Assembly: GCA_947503345.1 (NCBI GenBank)
Contig: CANNCW010000001.1
Location: forward strand, 124,001-188,000
Length of the DNA: 64,000 bases
From: an uncultured Kangiella sp.
Lineage (GTDB): Bacteria; Pseudomonadota; Gammaproteobacteria; Enterobacterales; Kangiellaceae
Direction of reading: 5' to 3'
In this document: in pieces, positions 56,238 to 64,000 of the stretch
Position numbering within the stretch: position 1 is the first letter of the stretch
How the letters are laid out: each line of letters opens with the position of its first letter
Program-made: the position numbers and the translations under genes
The notes under the pieces: generated by a model
What the model saw: only the letters and a program-made list of their open reading frames with translations
Told to the model about the DNA's origin: nothing
Database searches by the model: none

Positions 56238-58908
56238 TTACAGCCCCAGGCTTTAATTTTTGCATTGTTTCTTTCCACTCATAATCACGCTCATGCCAAC
56301 GACTGATAGGATAATGATCAGGGTAATTGCCACTATAATCTGTCAAGCTGGCATCACCTTTTTTAAAGGACTCTGCGATTTCATTGAGCATTTTTCGCCA
56401 CTCTTTAATGGCATTATCAAAATCATTAGCGTATGGATTATTTGCAAGATCTTGCAATGCTTTAACACCATCAATCATCTCAGAAGCTTCAGTAAATCCT
56501 AGATATTTACTAGCTTTCAAATGAGCTTGATAGAATAATATACCTGCTACTGGCTGCTTTTCTGTATGCTCGCTAATGGCGTATAACAATAATTGGGGCT
56601 CACCAATCGGATCGTTGAGTAAATCAATTAACCGTGGCACTCCAGTTTTGTAATCAATAATTATCAAACTACCATCTTCAAGCTGATCAATTCGGTCGAT
56701 GGTTATATTAATTTTTAAACCACCAACTTCTAACTTACGTCTCGCCTCTGTAGCAATGACTTCAAACTCAACTCGACCTTTATCAACTTCCAAAGACTTT
56801 AAAACTAACTTTCGTAAGCGCTCTTTTTCCGTTTGGAAAAACTCCTGATGATTGAGTAAATACAAATGTTTTGACTCAATATTTAGAATCGAAGTAATGG
56901 TTCTATCTACCAGTTTTGCTAGCTCACTTTCAGTGTGATTGATTAAAGCTTGTTGAGTCACTAAATGTTGCCACAAAACCTGCATGATTTTATGGAACAA
57001 ATTACCTCTATCCATAAAAGAGATTCCTAGATCATCGGTTTCAAAAGGATATAAATTCAATCGATAACGGAGATAAGCATCAAATGGTGACGCTGCCTGT
57101 GCTTTTAAAATCCCAGTACCGCCAGCGGCATATCCGTCAGTTTCTATTGGCAATCCTTGTTCATCTTCATAGGTCTCAAGTTGTGCAACTGGCCAGTCCG
57201 TCAGATACTTTGACAATGCAGACTCCAACTCTAGCGCTTTTACCCCAACCCTATCGGCAGTTTCTTTAAGTAAAGGACTGAGCATTTGCTCTTGCTCGCC
57301 ATCATGGGTGGCATAGCTAAATATCAATTCATCTTTGGCGTACAAAGATTGCAAAATATTTTCAGCATACTCAAGTTCACGCTGATGCGAAGAACCAGGC
57401 AAGTTATATTTTAACTGCAAGGCTTTAGATAAAAATGGATTGATTGAAGTTTTAGTTGGTAGAATTTTATCTGTAGCGGAGACAAACCAAATCGAATCAA
57501 ACTCCAAAGTAACCGCTTCAAGCATCCCCATAATTTTTATGGGGGTATTAGGCGTTTCTTGATGGAAAGATTGTTCTTGTATATAGATTTGTAATAAGTT
57601 GAGTGCTTGTGACCAGCTCAAGGTTTTAGTGGCAACCACACCCAGTTTATTGGCAGCTTTAATGACTTCTAATAAATGCTGTTGTAACTGGAACTCACCA
57701 CTAGTTAAAGCTTGCCTCCCAGTCCAATGCAAAACTTCCAACTCTTTTAATACTTGCTTAATAAAGGATTTAAAACTGGTTGCAGAATAACTCTGCTGAT
57801 TTGCACTTTGATTAATGGTGGTTAGCCACGCTAGTTCAATGTCTTTTTTATTGGCAAGTTCATTAATTGAGTCTAACGAATAGTATTCCTTGTTGGACTT
57901 TCGAATATCCAACTCTAAACGACTAGCCAGCCATGCTTGTTCTTCGTTAGGATAGAGATAAGGCGTTAACAATAAAGTCTGCAATTGTTCTTTGCTTAAA
58001 CTATTATCGAATAACTTCAACCATAACAATGTAACCTCAACCATTGGTTTTTTATCCAACGATTCGGCTACTGAAATATCATGCCAGCTGTTTTCATATT
58101 CGCCTGACAATAAAGATTCTGGATAAATCTCACTCTGAACTATCCGTTCCAACAGCGCCCTTTGTTGTTCTAAACCTGGAACTAAGATCCCAATGCTTTG
58201 CTCAGGATTTTCTTGAACTTTCTCCGATGCCCAGCGCACCGCTGCTACTAATTCTTGTTCAAAACTTTCAGCATTGTACAAAGCTTTACTAACTTGAGAG
58301 TAGACTTTATTTGAAAGCTCTATAATTTCGTTCTTTTCCTTTATCGCTTTAATAATTAGATCTTGCTGTGGATTAGTTTGTTGAAAGCCATAAAAAGCCA
58401 TCTGCTGAGGTAACATCTGAATTACCAGCTCAAGATGCTCTTTGACAATATTTGCCAGCTGAACACTGTCTGCCCAGCCGTACTTGCTTAATTGTTTTTT
58501 ATATTCTAAATACCATTCAGTAAAAGCTTCTTGATCGGTATCACCATGGTTAAAACTATAATCTTGGATTTGCCATTGATTCAACATTCGCCAAGCATCA
58601 TAAGAAAGCTTGACCGCTTGCTGGCTATTTAACAGTAGATCGGTATGCTTGGATTTTAAAACCGTTTGTTGCCATAGATATTGGCTTTGCTCTTTGCCCA
58701 AACGAATCGGCAGTTCAACACCTTTAGTTTGCAAGTATATCCAGCATTTATCGATAAAAGCCGACCATGGTAAAACATTAAGTGAATGCCAAACATGACT
58801 TCCCTGTTCAATCTGATATTCCTGATAAGCCTTCTGGATAAAGCGTGCTTGACGGCGACTGGCAGTCACTATCAAACATTTTTTCGGCTTAATGTTGCTA
58901 AAATCCAT
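56230..58908 (-). CDS. AddB-like nuclease, partner of the AddA-type helicase
   Basis: 892 residues. It lacks a clear Walker A motif at the start (VTASRRQARF is in the position of a degenerate one), has an inactive-helicase-like middle, and ends in a PD-(D/E)XK nuclease domain (RGNLFHKIMQ, then GSLIIIDYKTGVP). It matches the probable DNA repair protein family TIGR03623, which is found next to AddA-like helicases in beta- and gammaproteobacteria. It sits first in the operon and overlaps the helicase gene. Confidence 0.88.
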   Translation of the reverse strand: MDFSNIKPKKCLIVTASRRQARFIQKAYQEYQIEQGSHVWHSLNVLPWSAFIDKCWIYLQTKGVELPIRLGKEQSQYLWQQTVLKSKHTDLLLNSQQAVKLSYDAWRMLNQWQIQDYSFNHGDTDQEAFTEWYLEYKKQLSKYGWADSVQLANIVKEHLELVIQMLPQQMAFYGFQQTNPQQDLIIKAIKEKNEIIELSNKVYSQVSKALYNAESFEQELVAAVRWASEKVQENPEQSIGILVPGLEQQRALLERIVQSEIYPESLLSGEYENSWHDISVAESLDKKPMVEVTLLWLKLFDNSLSKEQLQTLLLTPYLYPNEEQAWLASRLELDIRKSNKEYYSLDSINELANKKDIELAWLTTINQSANQQSYSATSFKSFIKQVLKELEVLHWTGRQALTSGEFQLQQHLLEVIKAANKLGVVATKTLSWSQALNLLQIYIQEQSFHQETPNTPIKIMGMLEAVTLEFDSIWFVSATDKILPTKTSINPFLSKALQLKYNLPGSSHQRELEYAENILQSLYAKDELIFSYATHDGEQEQMLSPLLKETADRVGVKALELESALSKYLTDWPVAQLETYEDEQGLPIETDGYAAGGTGILKAQAASPFDAYLRYRLNLYPFETDDLGISFMDRGNLFHKIMQVLWQHLVTQQALINHTESELAKLVDRTITSILNIESKHLYLLNHQEFFQTEKERLRKLVLKSLEVDKGRVEFEVIATEARRKLEVGGLKINITIDRIDQLEDGSLIIIDYKTGVPRLIDLLNDPIGEPQLLLYAISEHTEKQPVAGILFYQAHLKASKYLGFTEASEMIDGVKALQDLANNPYANDFDNAIKEWRKMLNEIAESFKKGDASLTDYSGNYPDHYPISRWHERDYEWKETMQKLKPGAVNE

Positions 58909-58923
58909 GATATAAAAATCCTG

Positions 58924-59919
58924 CTATTGGCAATTTACTATCAGGCGTCCATGATGTTTCTTATCGATTAGCTCATCAAAATATGGCGAGACATCCGCCA
59001 ATGGAATCTCCTTGGATAAGATCTTATCAAAATCTGCTAAAGGTAAGTCCTGTCCAAATTGGTGCCAAATCTTAGTACGTAAATCCATTGGGCAGTTGGT
59101 AGAACTAATACCTAATAAACTCACGCCACGCAAGATAAATGGAAAGACCATTGCCTGTAATTTTGGACTATCCGCTAAACCAATCGATGCAACGTTGCCC
59201 CATAAGTTGGTATGAGCAATGATTTTGGACAAGGTTTCACCACCAATATTATCAATGGCCCCACCATATAGAGCCTTGGCTAAAGGTTTATCCGATAAAG
59301 CTAATTTGCTTAATTCAGTTACTTGAGTTGCTCCTAGATCCAACAAGTACTGGCGCATAGATTCACGGCTAGTTAAAGCAATAGTTTCGTAGCCCATTTT
59401 ACTCAATAAATTCACGGCAAAACTACCAACGCCTCCGCTTGCACCCGTCACGATAATAGGACCATGCTCGGGTAAAGGGCCAGGGCTTTGCCCATTTTGT
59501 TGCATTCGATAAATGGCTAACGCCGCAGTAAAACCAGCGGTCCCTATGATCATAGCTTCTTTTGCATCGTAAGCATCAGGAATCGGGATTAACCATTCAC
59601 TTTTAACACGCGCATATTGCGCCAAACCGCCATCAACATTTTCACCAATGCCACAACCATTGACTAAGACCTTTTGTCCAACTTCAAAGTTCGAGTTACT
59701 AGTAGATTCAATGGTTCCTGCTAAATCGATGCCTGCATTTAATGGAAAAGATTTTAGAATTTGGCCTCGACCAGAAGCTGCTAGTGCATCTTTATAATTG
59801 ATACTTGAATAATCTACTCTTATTAAGGTATCTCCCGATGATAATTCATCTAGTTCCATAGAAACTAATTTATGATGGACTTCAGGCTGATTAAAAACGC
59901 GACAAGCTAGAAATGACAT
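58924..59919 (-). CDS. YhdH/AcuI family NADPH:quinone or acryloyl-CoA reductase
   Basis: 331 residues of the zinc-free MDR superfamily. VDYSSINYKDALA, GIDLAGTI, NVDGGLAQYARV and VTGASGGVGSFAVNLLSKMGY (nucleotide site) match YhdH/AcuI. AcuI reduces acryloyl-CoA to propionyl-CoA, relevant to dimethylsulfoniopropionate breakdown in marine bacteria; the E. coli homologue YhdH is also active. Substrate here is inferred. It follows alkB by 16 bases and precedes the AddB-like gene by 15 bases. Confidence 0.9.
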   Translation of the reverse strand: MSFLACRVFNQPEVHHKLVSMELDELSSGDTLIRVDYSSINYKDALAASGRGQILKSFPLNAGIDLAGTIESTSNSNFEVGQKVLVNGCGIGENVDGGLAQYARVKSEWLIPIPDAYDAKEAMIIGTAGFTAALAIYRMQQNGQSPGPLPEHGPIIVTGASGGVGSFAVNLLSKMGYETIALTSRESMRQYLLDLGATQVTELSKLALSDKPLAKALYGGAIDNIGGETLSKIIAHTNLWGNVASIGLADSPKLQAMVFPFILRGVSLLGISSTNCPMDLRTKIWHQFGQDLPLADFDKILSKEIPLADVSPYFDELIDKKHHGRLIVNCQ

Positions 59920-59935
59920 GAAACTTCCTAAATTT

Positions 59936-60553
59936 TTATACTGATTTAATAATTTTTCTGAAGGTTATATTAATTCGCGACTCAGTAACCATTGGCTCTT
60001 TAGGAACTTGATGTTGCCAATGACTTTGCGTTGAACCTTTCATTAGCAATAGACTACCAGAAGTCAGCGACATTTTGTGTCTTAATTTGGGGTGATTTTT
60101 ATGTTTTAACTGGAAACTGCGGGGGGCGCCAAAGCTGACTGAAGCAATAACAGGGTTAACGCCCAGCTCAACTTCATCATCGCTATGCCAAGCCACGCTG
60201 TCTTGTCCATTTCGGTACAAATTACACAAAGCACTATTGAACTGAACACCAGTTACCGACTCAATTTTGGTTCTAAGGTTTTTTAATACTTGAATCCATT
60301 CCATCGGATTATGATCAACGCCAGAGTAACGATAATGCGCCTCTTTATCACCATACCAAGCCGTCAACCTTGGAACCAATCGTTCAACTCCAGCAATCCT
60401 AATCGTCTCCGACTGCCAAGCGACTTGCTTCATCAAAGCCTCAAATAATTCAACTGTATTCTCAGCAAACAAACTGGGCCAGTAGACTAACTCAGCGCCT
60501 TTTAATTGAATCTGCTCACCTGAGTTATTATTTAAGAGTTCGAATTGTTGCAT
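59936..60553 (-). CDS. AlkB-like 2-oxoglutarate/Fe(II) dioxygenase
   Basis: 205 residues. Iron ligands His123 and Asp125 (VAWHSDDE) and His181 (HWQHQVPK), with the 2-oxoglutarate site RINITFR (Arg193 and Arg199). These positions fit AlkB DNA/RNA dealkylases of the ALKBH2/3-like group. It oxidatively removes alkyl adducts from nucleic acids. It precedes the reductase and AddAB-like genes, giving a DNA-repair-rich operon. Confidence 0.92.
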   Translation of the reverse strand: MQQFELLNNNSGEQIQLKGAELVYWPSLFAENTVELFEALMKQVAWQSETIRIAGVERLVPRLTAWYGDKEAHYRYSGVDHNPMEWIQVLKNLRTKIESVTGVQFNSALCNLYRNGQDSVAWHSDDEVELGVNPVIASVSFGAPRSFQLKHKNHPKLRHKMSLTSGSLLLMKGSTQSHWQHQVPKEPMVTESRINITFRKIIKSV

Positions 60554-60572
60554 ATAAATCTATTCATCAAAA

Positions 60573-60606
60573 AAAATGGTCAACCAAATGAATGGTTGAC
60601 CATTTT
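60573..60606 (-). terminator. Terminator after the POT transporter gene
   Basis: AAAATGGTCAACCA (60573-60586) pairs perfectly with TGGTTGACCATTTT (60593-60606). On the minus strand a T-run follows. Confidence 0.9.
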
Positions 60607-60634
60607 AAACTTTTAGAAAAAGCTTAGAAAAGTA

Positions 60635-62140
60635 TTAAGCTTCTTCTTTTTGGTTGTGCTCTACCACTTCTTGTTCCCAATTCTTAGAGAACAAGCCAAT
60701 TAGTAGTACAACAGCACCAATACCGATACTGAAGGTAGCGATAAATTGGAACATGCTAGGCATTTCTGCAACGTTGTTCGGATCAAATCTACCTGCAAAC
60801 AAACCAGCGATGATATTACCAATTGAATAAGTAAATACAAACAAGCCCATCATTTGGCCCATATAGCGTCTTGGCGACAACTTACTTACCGCACTTAAGG
60901 CGATTGGGCTTAAACATAATTCACCTACTGTGTGTAAGAAGTAAGTTAAGATTAAGAAGAATGCTGCAGATTTACCGCCACCCGCAGCTACTTGTGCTGC
61001 AAAGATCATAACGATAAAGCCAGAACCCATGATAATTAAACCAAAGGCCATTTTAAGGCCATAACCTGGAGTTACCATTCTTTGACCTAACTTAATCCAG
61101 AAAGCCGCAAAGAAAGGTGTTAATAAGATAATGAAAGCTGAATTAATACTTTGGAACCAAGTGGTTGGAATTTCAAAACTACCAATGAATCTATCGGTAT
61201 AGTCACGAGTGAATAAGTTCAAAGATGAACCTGCTTGCTCAAAACCAGACCAGAAACATGCCGAAGCAACACAAATTAGCAATAATGCCCACATGCCTTT
61301 CTTTTCAATGTTATTTAGGTTTCCACGGAAATAAATGATGCCGAAGAAAATAAAGAAAGTCGCTGCTAGAACGATTGCTGTTTGTTTTGCTAAGCTGATT
61401 GCATCGATTGAAATTGTACCTGCAAGAGTTAACGCTGTAACAATCGCAACACCGATTAAGAAGATGACAATACCACCCCAGCTTTTCTTTTGTGCACTTT
61501 CAGACATTACAACCGAAGGCTTATTACTAACTTCAGGTAAGTTCTTGCTGGTTAAGTAGAATTGGATCAAGCCCAATGCCATACCTACCGCAGCTGCACC
61601 AAACGCCCAGTGCCAACCAACGTTCTCCATTAAGTAACCACAAACGAAGTAACCAATTAATGAACCAATGTTAATACCCATGTAGTAGATAGAGTAACCT
61701 GCGTCACGACGCTCATCTTTACTTCCGTATAACTGTCCAACAATCGCGCCAATATTTGGCTTTAATAATCCCGTACCTAATGCAACTAGAACCAGACCAA
61801 CAAAGAAGCTACCTTCATTCGGAATCGCTAACACTATGTGACCACACATAATGATAATACCGCCATACCAAATCGCTTTTTGGCCACCGATCAATCTGTC
61901 AGCAATCCAGCCACCCGGTAAGCCCATGAAATATACTGAGCTGGTATATAAACCATAGATTGCAGCCGCAGTCGCAGCAGTTAAACCCAAACCGCCTTCT
62001 TGCAGTGCCGCCGTCATAAATAATACCAAGATACCACGCATACCGTAGTAACTCATACGCTCCCACATCTCGGTCATAAACAAGGTCTGAAGACCTTTTG
62101 GATGCCCAAAGAAGGACTTATCTCTAGATGGTTCTGTCAT
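60635..62140 (-). CDS. Proton-dependent di/tripeptide transporter (POT/PTR family)
   Basis: 501 residues with about 12-14 membrane helices. The signature TEMWERMSYYGMRG contains the ExxER motif needed for proton coupling, and FSxxFYxxxNxG-like IYYMGINIGSLIGYF is present. It imports short peptides, fitting the exported peptidases nearby. It is a single gene bounded by a strong terminator. Confidence 0.95.
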   Translation of the reverse strand: MTEPSRDKSFFGHPKGLQTLFMTEMWERMSYYGMRGILVLFMTAALQEGGLGLTAATAAAIYGLYTSSVYFMGLPGGWIADRLIGGQKAIWYGGIIIMCGHIVLAIPNEGSFFVGLVLVALGTGLLKPNIGAIVGQLYGSKDERRDAGYSIYYMGINIGSLIGYFVCGYLMENVGWHWAFGAAAVGMALGLIQFYLTSKNLPEVSNKPSVVMSESAQKKSWGGIVIFLIGVAIVTALTLAGTISIDAISLAKQTAIVLAATFFIFFGIIYFRGNLNNIEKKGMWALLLICVASACFWSGFEQAGSSLNLFTRDYTDRFIGSFEIPTTWFQSINSAFIILLTPFFAAFWIKLGQRMVTPGYGLKMAFGLIIMGSGFIVMIFAAQVAAGGGKSAAFFLILTYFLHTVGELCLSPIALSAVSKLSPRRYMGQMMGLFVFTYSIGNIIAGLFAGRFDPNNVAEMPSMFQFIATFSIGIGAVVLLIGLFSKNWEQEVVEHNQKEEA

Positions 62141-62389
62141 TGAAATACCCTTAAATTACTCAAAATCCATGCAGTTTCTAAAAACAAGACATAGATTCAA
62201 TTCGTTTAGTTAGTTTGAAATCTGATTGTTGTAATGGTTTATTATCAGCTTATAGTCGCTAAACCATTGATTTTTATATTTTTATCTGTCCGCAAGGAGC
62301 TTGCAAAGATAAAACAACCCATTGTTATATAATGAGTTGCTTTCGTCCAGTGGTTTTTATCACAGCTCTGACAAGCCGTTAAGAGGCTT
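62141..62389. other. Intergenic region before queF's end
   Basis: 249 bases with no open frame of note between the POT gene start and the queF stop. It includes an AT-rich promoter-like part for the POT gene. I see no riboswitch, and no terminator of quality for queF. Confidence 0.5.
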
Positions 62390-63214
62390 CTATTGTCTTG
62401 CTAGGCGAATATTAATCGCTTCTTTTTCCGCGACATTGGTTCTAAAGGGATTAATATCCAAACCACCGCGGCGGGTGTATCTGGCGTAAACTGTTAGTGC
62501 TTTTGGTTGGCAGTGTTGCATAATGTCGGTGAAAATTCTTTCAACACATTGCTCGTGGAATTCGTTATGGGTTCTAAAGGAAACCAAGTATTGAAGTAAA
62601 GCTTTCCTATCGATTTTCGCTCCTTGGTATTCAATCACGACACTCGCCCAATCGGGCTGATTGGTAATTAGGCAATTACTTTTTAATAAATGACTGACTA
62701 GCGCTTCGGTTACTTCTTCACCATCGTCATCAAGCTTTAACAAACTTTTGTCATAATCATATTGAGTCACTTCAATATCTAAGTCATCAATACAGGTTCC
62801 AACAAAATCCTCTACTGGATACTGCTTTTGATAATCCGACAAGGTCATTAAATCGACATTTACGGTTCCATTGGCAGTTTTCTCAAGATCGATTTTAAGC
62901 AAATGGCTAACTTCAGACCAGTCTGCAAACCTCGATTGGTTAAAAGAATTTAAGTAAAGTTTAAAGGACTTGGACTCAACAATATTTTCACTATCGCTGG
63001 CGAATCTAAATACGCCAATAGCCACTTGTGGTTTGCCTTTGCTATTTAGCCATGACAACTCATAAGCATTCCAAATATCGCTACCTGTAAAGGGTAAATC
63101 TTTGCCTAATGTCAATTCATCACGCTTGATTTGACGCGCGACTGGAAATAACAAGCTCGCGTCATAACTTTGCGGGTATTCGGTTTCTTTACCTAATGGA
63201 ATCTCTGTATTCAT
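62390..63214 (-). CDS. queF: 7-cyano-7-deazaguanine reductase (long form)
   Basis: 274 residues, the two-domain YqcD-type form. Catalytic Cys181 lies in [14 protein letters not shown], and [16 protein letters not shown] and [12 protein letters not shown] are family signatures. It reduces preQ0 to preQ1 with NADPH in queuosine biosynthesis. It is 30 bases downstream of rlmM. Confidence 0.97.
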   Translation of the reverse strand: MNTEIPLGKETEYPQSYDASLLFPVARQIKRDELTLGKDLPFTGSDIWNAYELSWLNSKGKPQVAIGVFRFASDSENIVESKSFKLYLNSFNQSRFADWSEVSHLLKIDLEKTANGTVNVDLMTLSDYQKQYPVEDFVGTCIDDLDIEVTQYDYDKSLLKLDDDGEEVTEALVSHLLKSNCLITNQPDWASVVIEYQGAKIDRKALLQYLVSFRTHNEFHEQCVERIFTDIMQHCQPKALTVYARYTRRGGLDINPFRTNVAEKEAINIRLARQ

Positions 63215-63244
63215 TGCTATTAGTTCTTTCGGTTAGTTCTCTTT

Positions 63245-64000
63245 CTAGTTCTGCTTGGGCATTTGCCGCCTGAAGTAGACAGTGATTTCTTCGCGATCAT
63301 GATACAGGTGTTTGGCTTGCCAGTAATAGTTAATTTCCTGCTCTTCCAGCAAGTCACAAATCTCGCCGATACAATCGGAAACTTCCTGAAAACGCTTTTT
63401 CATAGGCAACTTTAGATTGAAAATCGCCTGCTCGGTTTTAGCTTCTAGTAACCATTTTGCCATTAGCTTTGCCACTAACGACGGCTTTTCCACCATATCG
63501 CAAACCAACATTTGTACTGGTTTTTGTGGCATCCAAGTCAGCGCATTCTCCTTTAAATGGATCACGTGCTCAGTAGCCATCAGCTGTTTATCCATTGGCC
63601 CATTATCAATCGCTGTCACCTGCATTCCGCGCTGAACCAATTGAAAAGTCCAGCCACCGGGCGCTGCACCTAAATCCACAGCGGTATGACCTAACCTAAA
63701 AATCGCTTTACGCTGCTTATTGGACATTAATACTTGAATTGCTTCATCCAACTTTAAACTGGAACGACTCGGCGCATTTTTCGGAGACTTTAATCTTAAA
63801 ATACCGCCTTTTAACTCTGACGCTTTGCCAATGGGCGAATAACCAATATAGCAATGATCATTGGCCATAAACAAAACATGATGTTGGTATTCACTATCAC
63901 TCTCACCCTTCTTATTTATCACACCGTTTTTTTCTAATGCAATAGTTAATGGCGTTGTAATCTTCTTACAAAATTTTGAAAGCTCACGTCCGGTATCATT
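63245..64000 (-). CDS. rlmM: 23S rRNA 2'-O-ribose methyltransferase RlmM (N-terminus beyond window)
   Basis: The frame is open from the stop at 63245 to base 64000 (252 codons), so the start lies outside; the GTG at 63922 is internal. Upstream codons read TGRELSKFCKKI and the next segment HHVLFMANDHCYIGYSPIG match RlmM. The methyltransferase core has VDLGAAPGGWTFQLVQRG (SAM site), VCDMVEKP and NLKLPMKKR (catalytic Lys). It modifies C2498 of 23S rRNA. The family is about 355 residues long, so about 100 are missing. Confidence 0.92.
   Translation of the reverse strand, partial: NDTGRELSKFCKKITTPLTIALEKNGVINKKGESDSEYQHHVLFMANDHCYIGYSPIGKASELKGGILRLKSPKNAPSRSSLKLDEAIQVLMSNKQRKAIFRLGHTAVDLGAAPGGWTFQLVQRGMQVTAIDNGPMDKQLMATEHVIHLKENALTWMPQKPVQMLVCDMVEKPSLVAKLMAKWLLEAKTEQAIFNLKLPMKKRFQEVSDCIGEICDLLEEQEINYYWQAKHLYHDREEITVYFRRQMPKQN

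Noticed and set aside
62141..62389. preQ1 riboswitch near queF
   Set aside because: This region lies downstream of queF, and the 30 bases upstream of queF are too short for a riboswitch.
63245..63922. rlmM appearing as a short 225-residue gene
   Set aside because: The frame is open to the window edge and the upstream codons are RlmM-like, so it is truncated only by the window.

Overview
The window is a low-GC, gene-dense piece of a gammaproteobacterial chromosome. Several gene orders are characteristic: ruvB-ybgC-tolQRAB, rpoE-rseA / rseC-degP-lepA-lepB-rnc-era-recO-pdxJ-acpS, nadB divergent from rpoE, ygfX-sdhE divergent from ygfZ, fabA-fabB, and prfB-lysS with the RF2 programmed frameshift. 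Low GC, many secreted peptidases and the lack of sugar-uptake genes recall marine, protein-degrading Kangiellaceae/Oceanospirillales. That placement is inference; no rRNA or tRNA gene is present to confirm it.

Layout. 1-6142 (minus): truncated tolB, tolA, tolR, tolQ, ybgC, ruvB and an ABC-F ATPase (yheS). 6400-6916: a solitary integron gene cassette (small membrane protein plus a complete attC site), with no integrase in the window, inserted just before a periplasmic metallo-beta-lactamase-fold gene. 6918-12779: metallo-hydrolase, GNAT, a hexameric tyrosine-coordinated heme protein divergent from an OhrR-type regulator, a membrane protein, an M28 peptidase, glutathione peroxidase and an SDR. 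12771-23743 (minus): small lipoprotein, acpS, pdxJ, recO, era, rnc, DUF4845, lepB, lepA, degP/mucD, rseC, rseA and rpoE; rseB is missing. 23983-27318: nadB, ygfX, sdhE, ygfZ.

27345-40926 is mixed accessory and housekeeping DNA: a peroxiredoxin-like protein divergent from a TetR regulator, a small ECF sigma operon, a DUF885 lipoprotein, a secreted trypsin-like protease with PKD and FN3-like domains, an 18-residue-repeat protein, a structured candidate RNA, fabA-fabB, an SGNH-like lipoprotein, a periplasmic methyltransferase-like protein and a large ankyrin-like unknown. 40980-64000: lysS, prfB, a P-loop kinase, an S9 peptidase, PaiB-like protein, DUF4442, a membrane peroxiredoxin, a second DUF885 lipoprotein, cupin, DUF1851, GNAT, an AddA/AddB-like helicase-nuclease pair, a YhdH/AcuI reductase, AlkB-like dioxygenase, POT peptide transporter, queF and a truncated rlmM.

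Taken together, envelope integrity (Tol), envelope stress (sigma-E, DegP) and protein export (LepB) sit beside secreted peptidases (M28, S1, S9, possibly DUF885) and a di/tripeptide importer, which suggests a peptide-based lifestyle. Several thiol and heme peroxide-handling genes carry their own regulators. The least ordinary items are the lone integron cassette, the HTHP/OhrR pair, the three-stem intergenic RNA structure at 35169-35247, and the rpoE-rseA unit without rseB and with a long gap.
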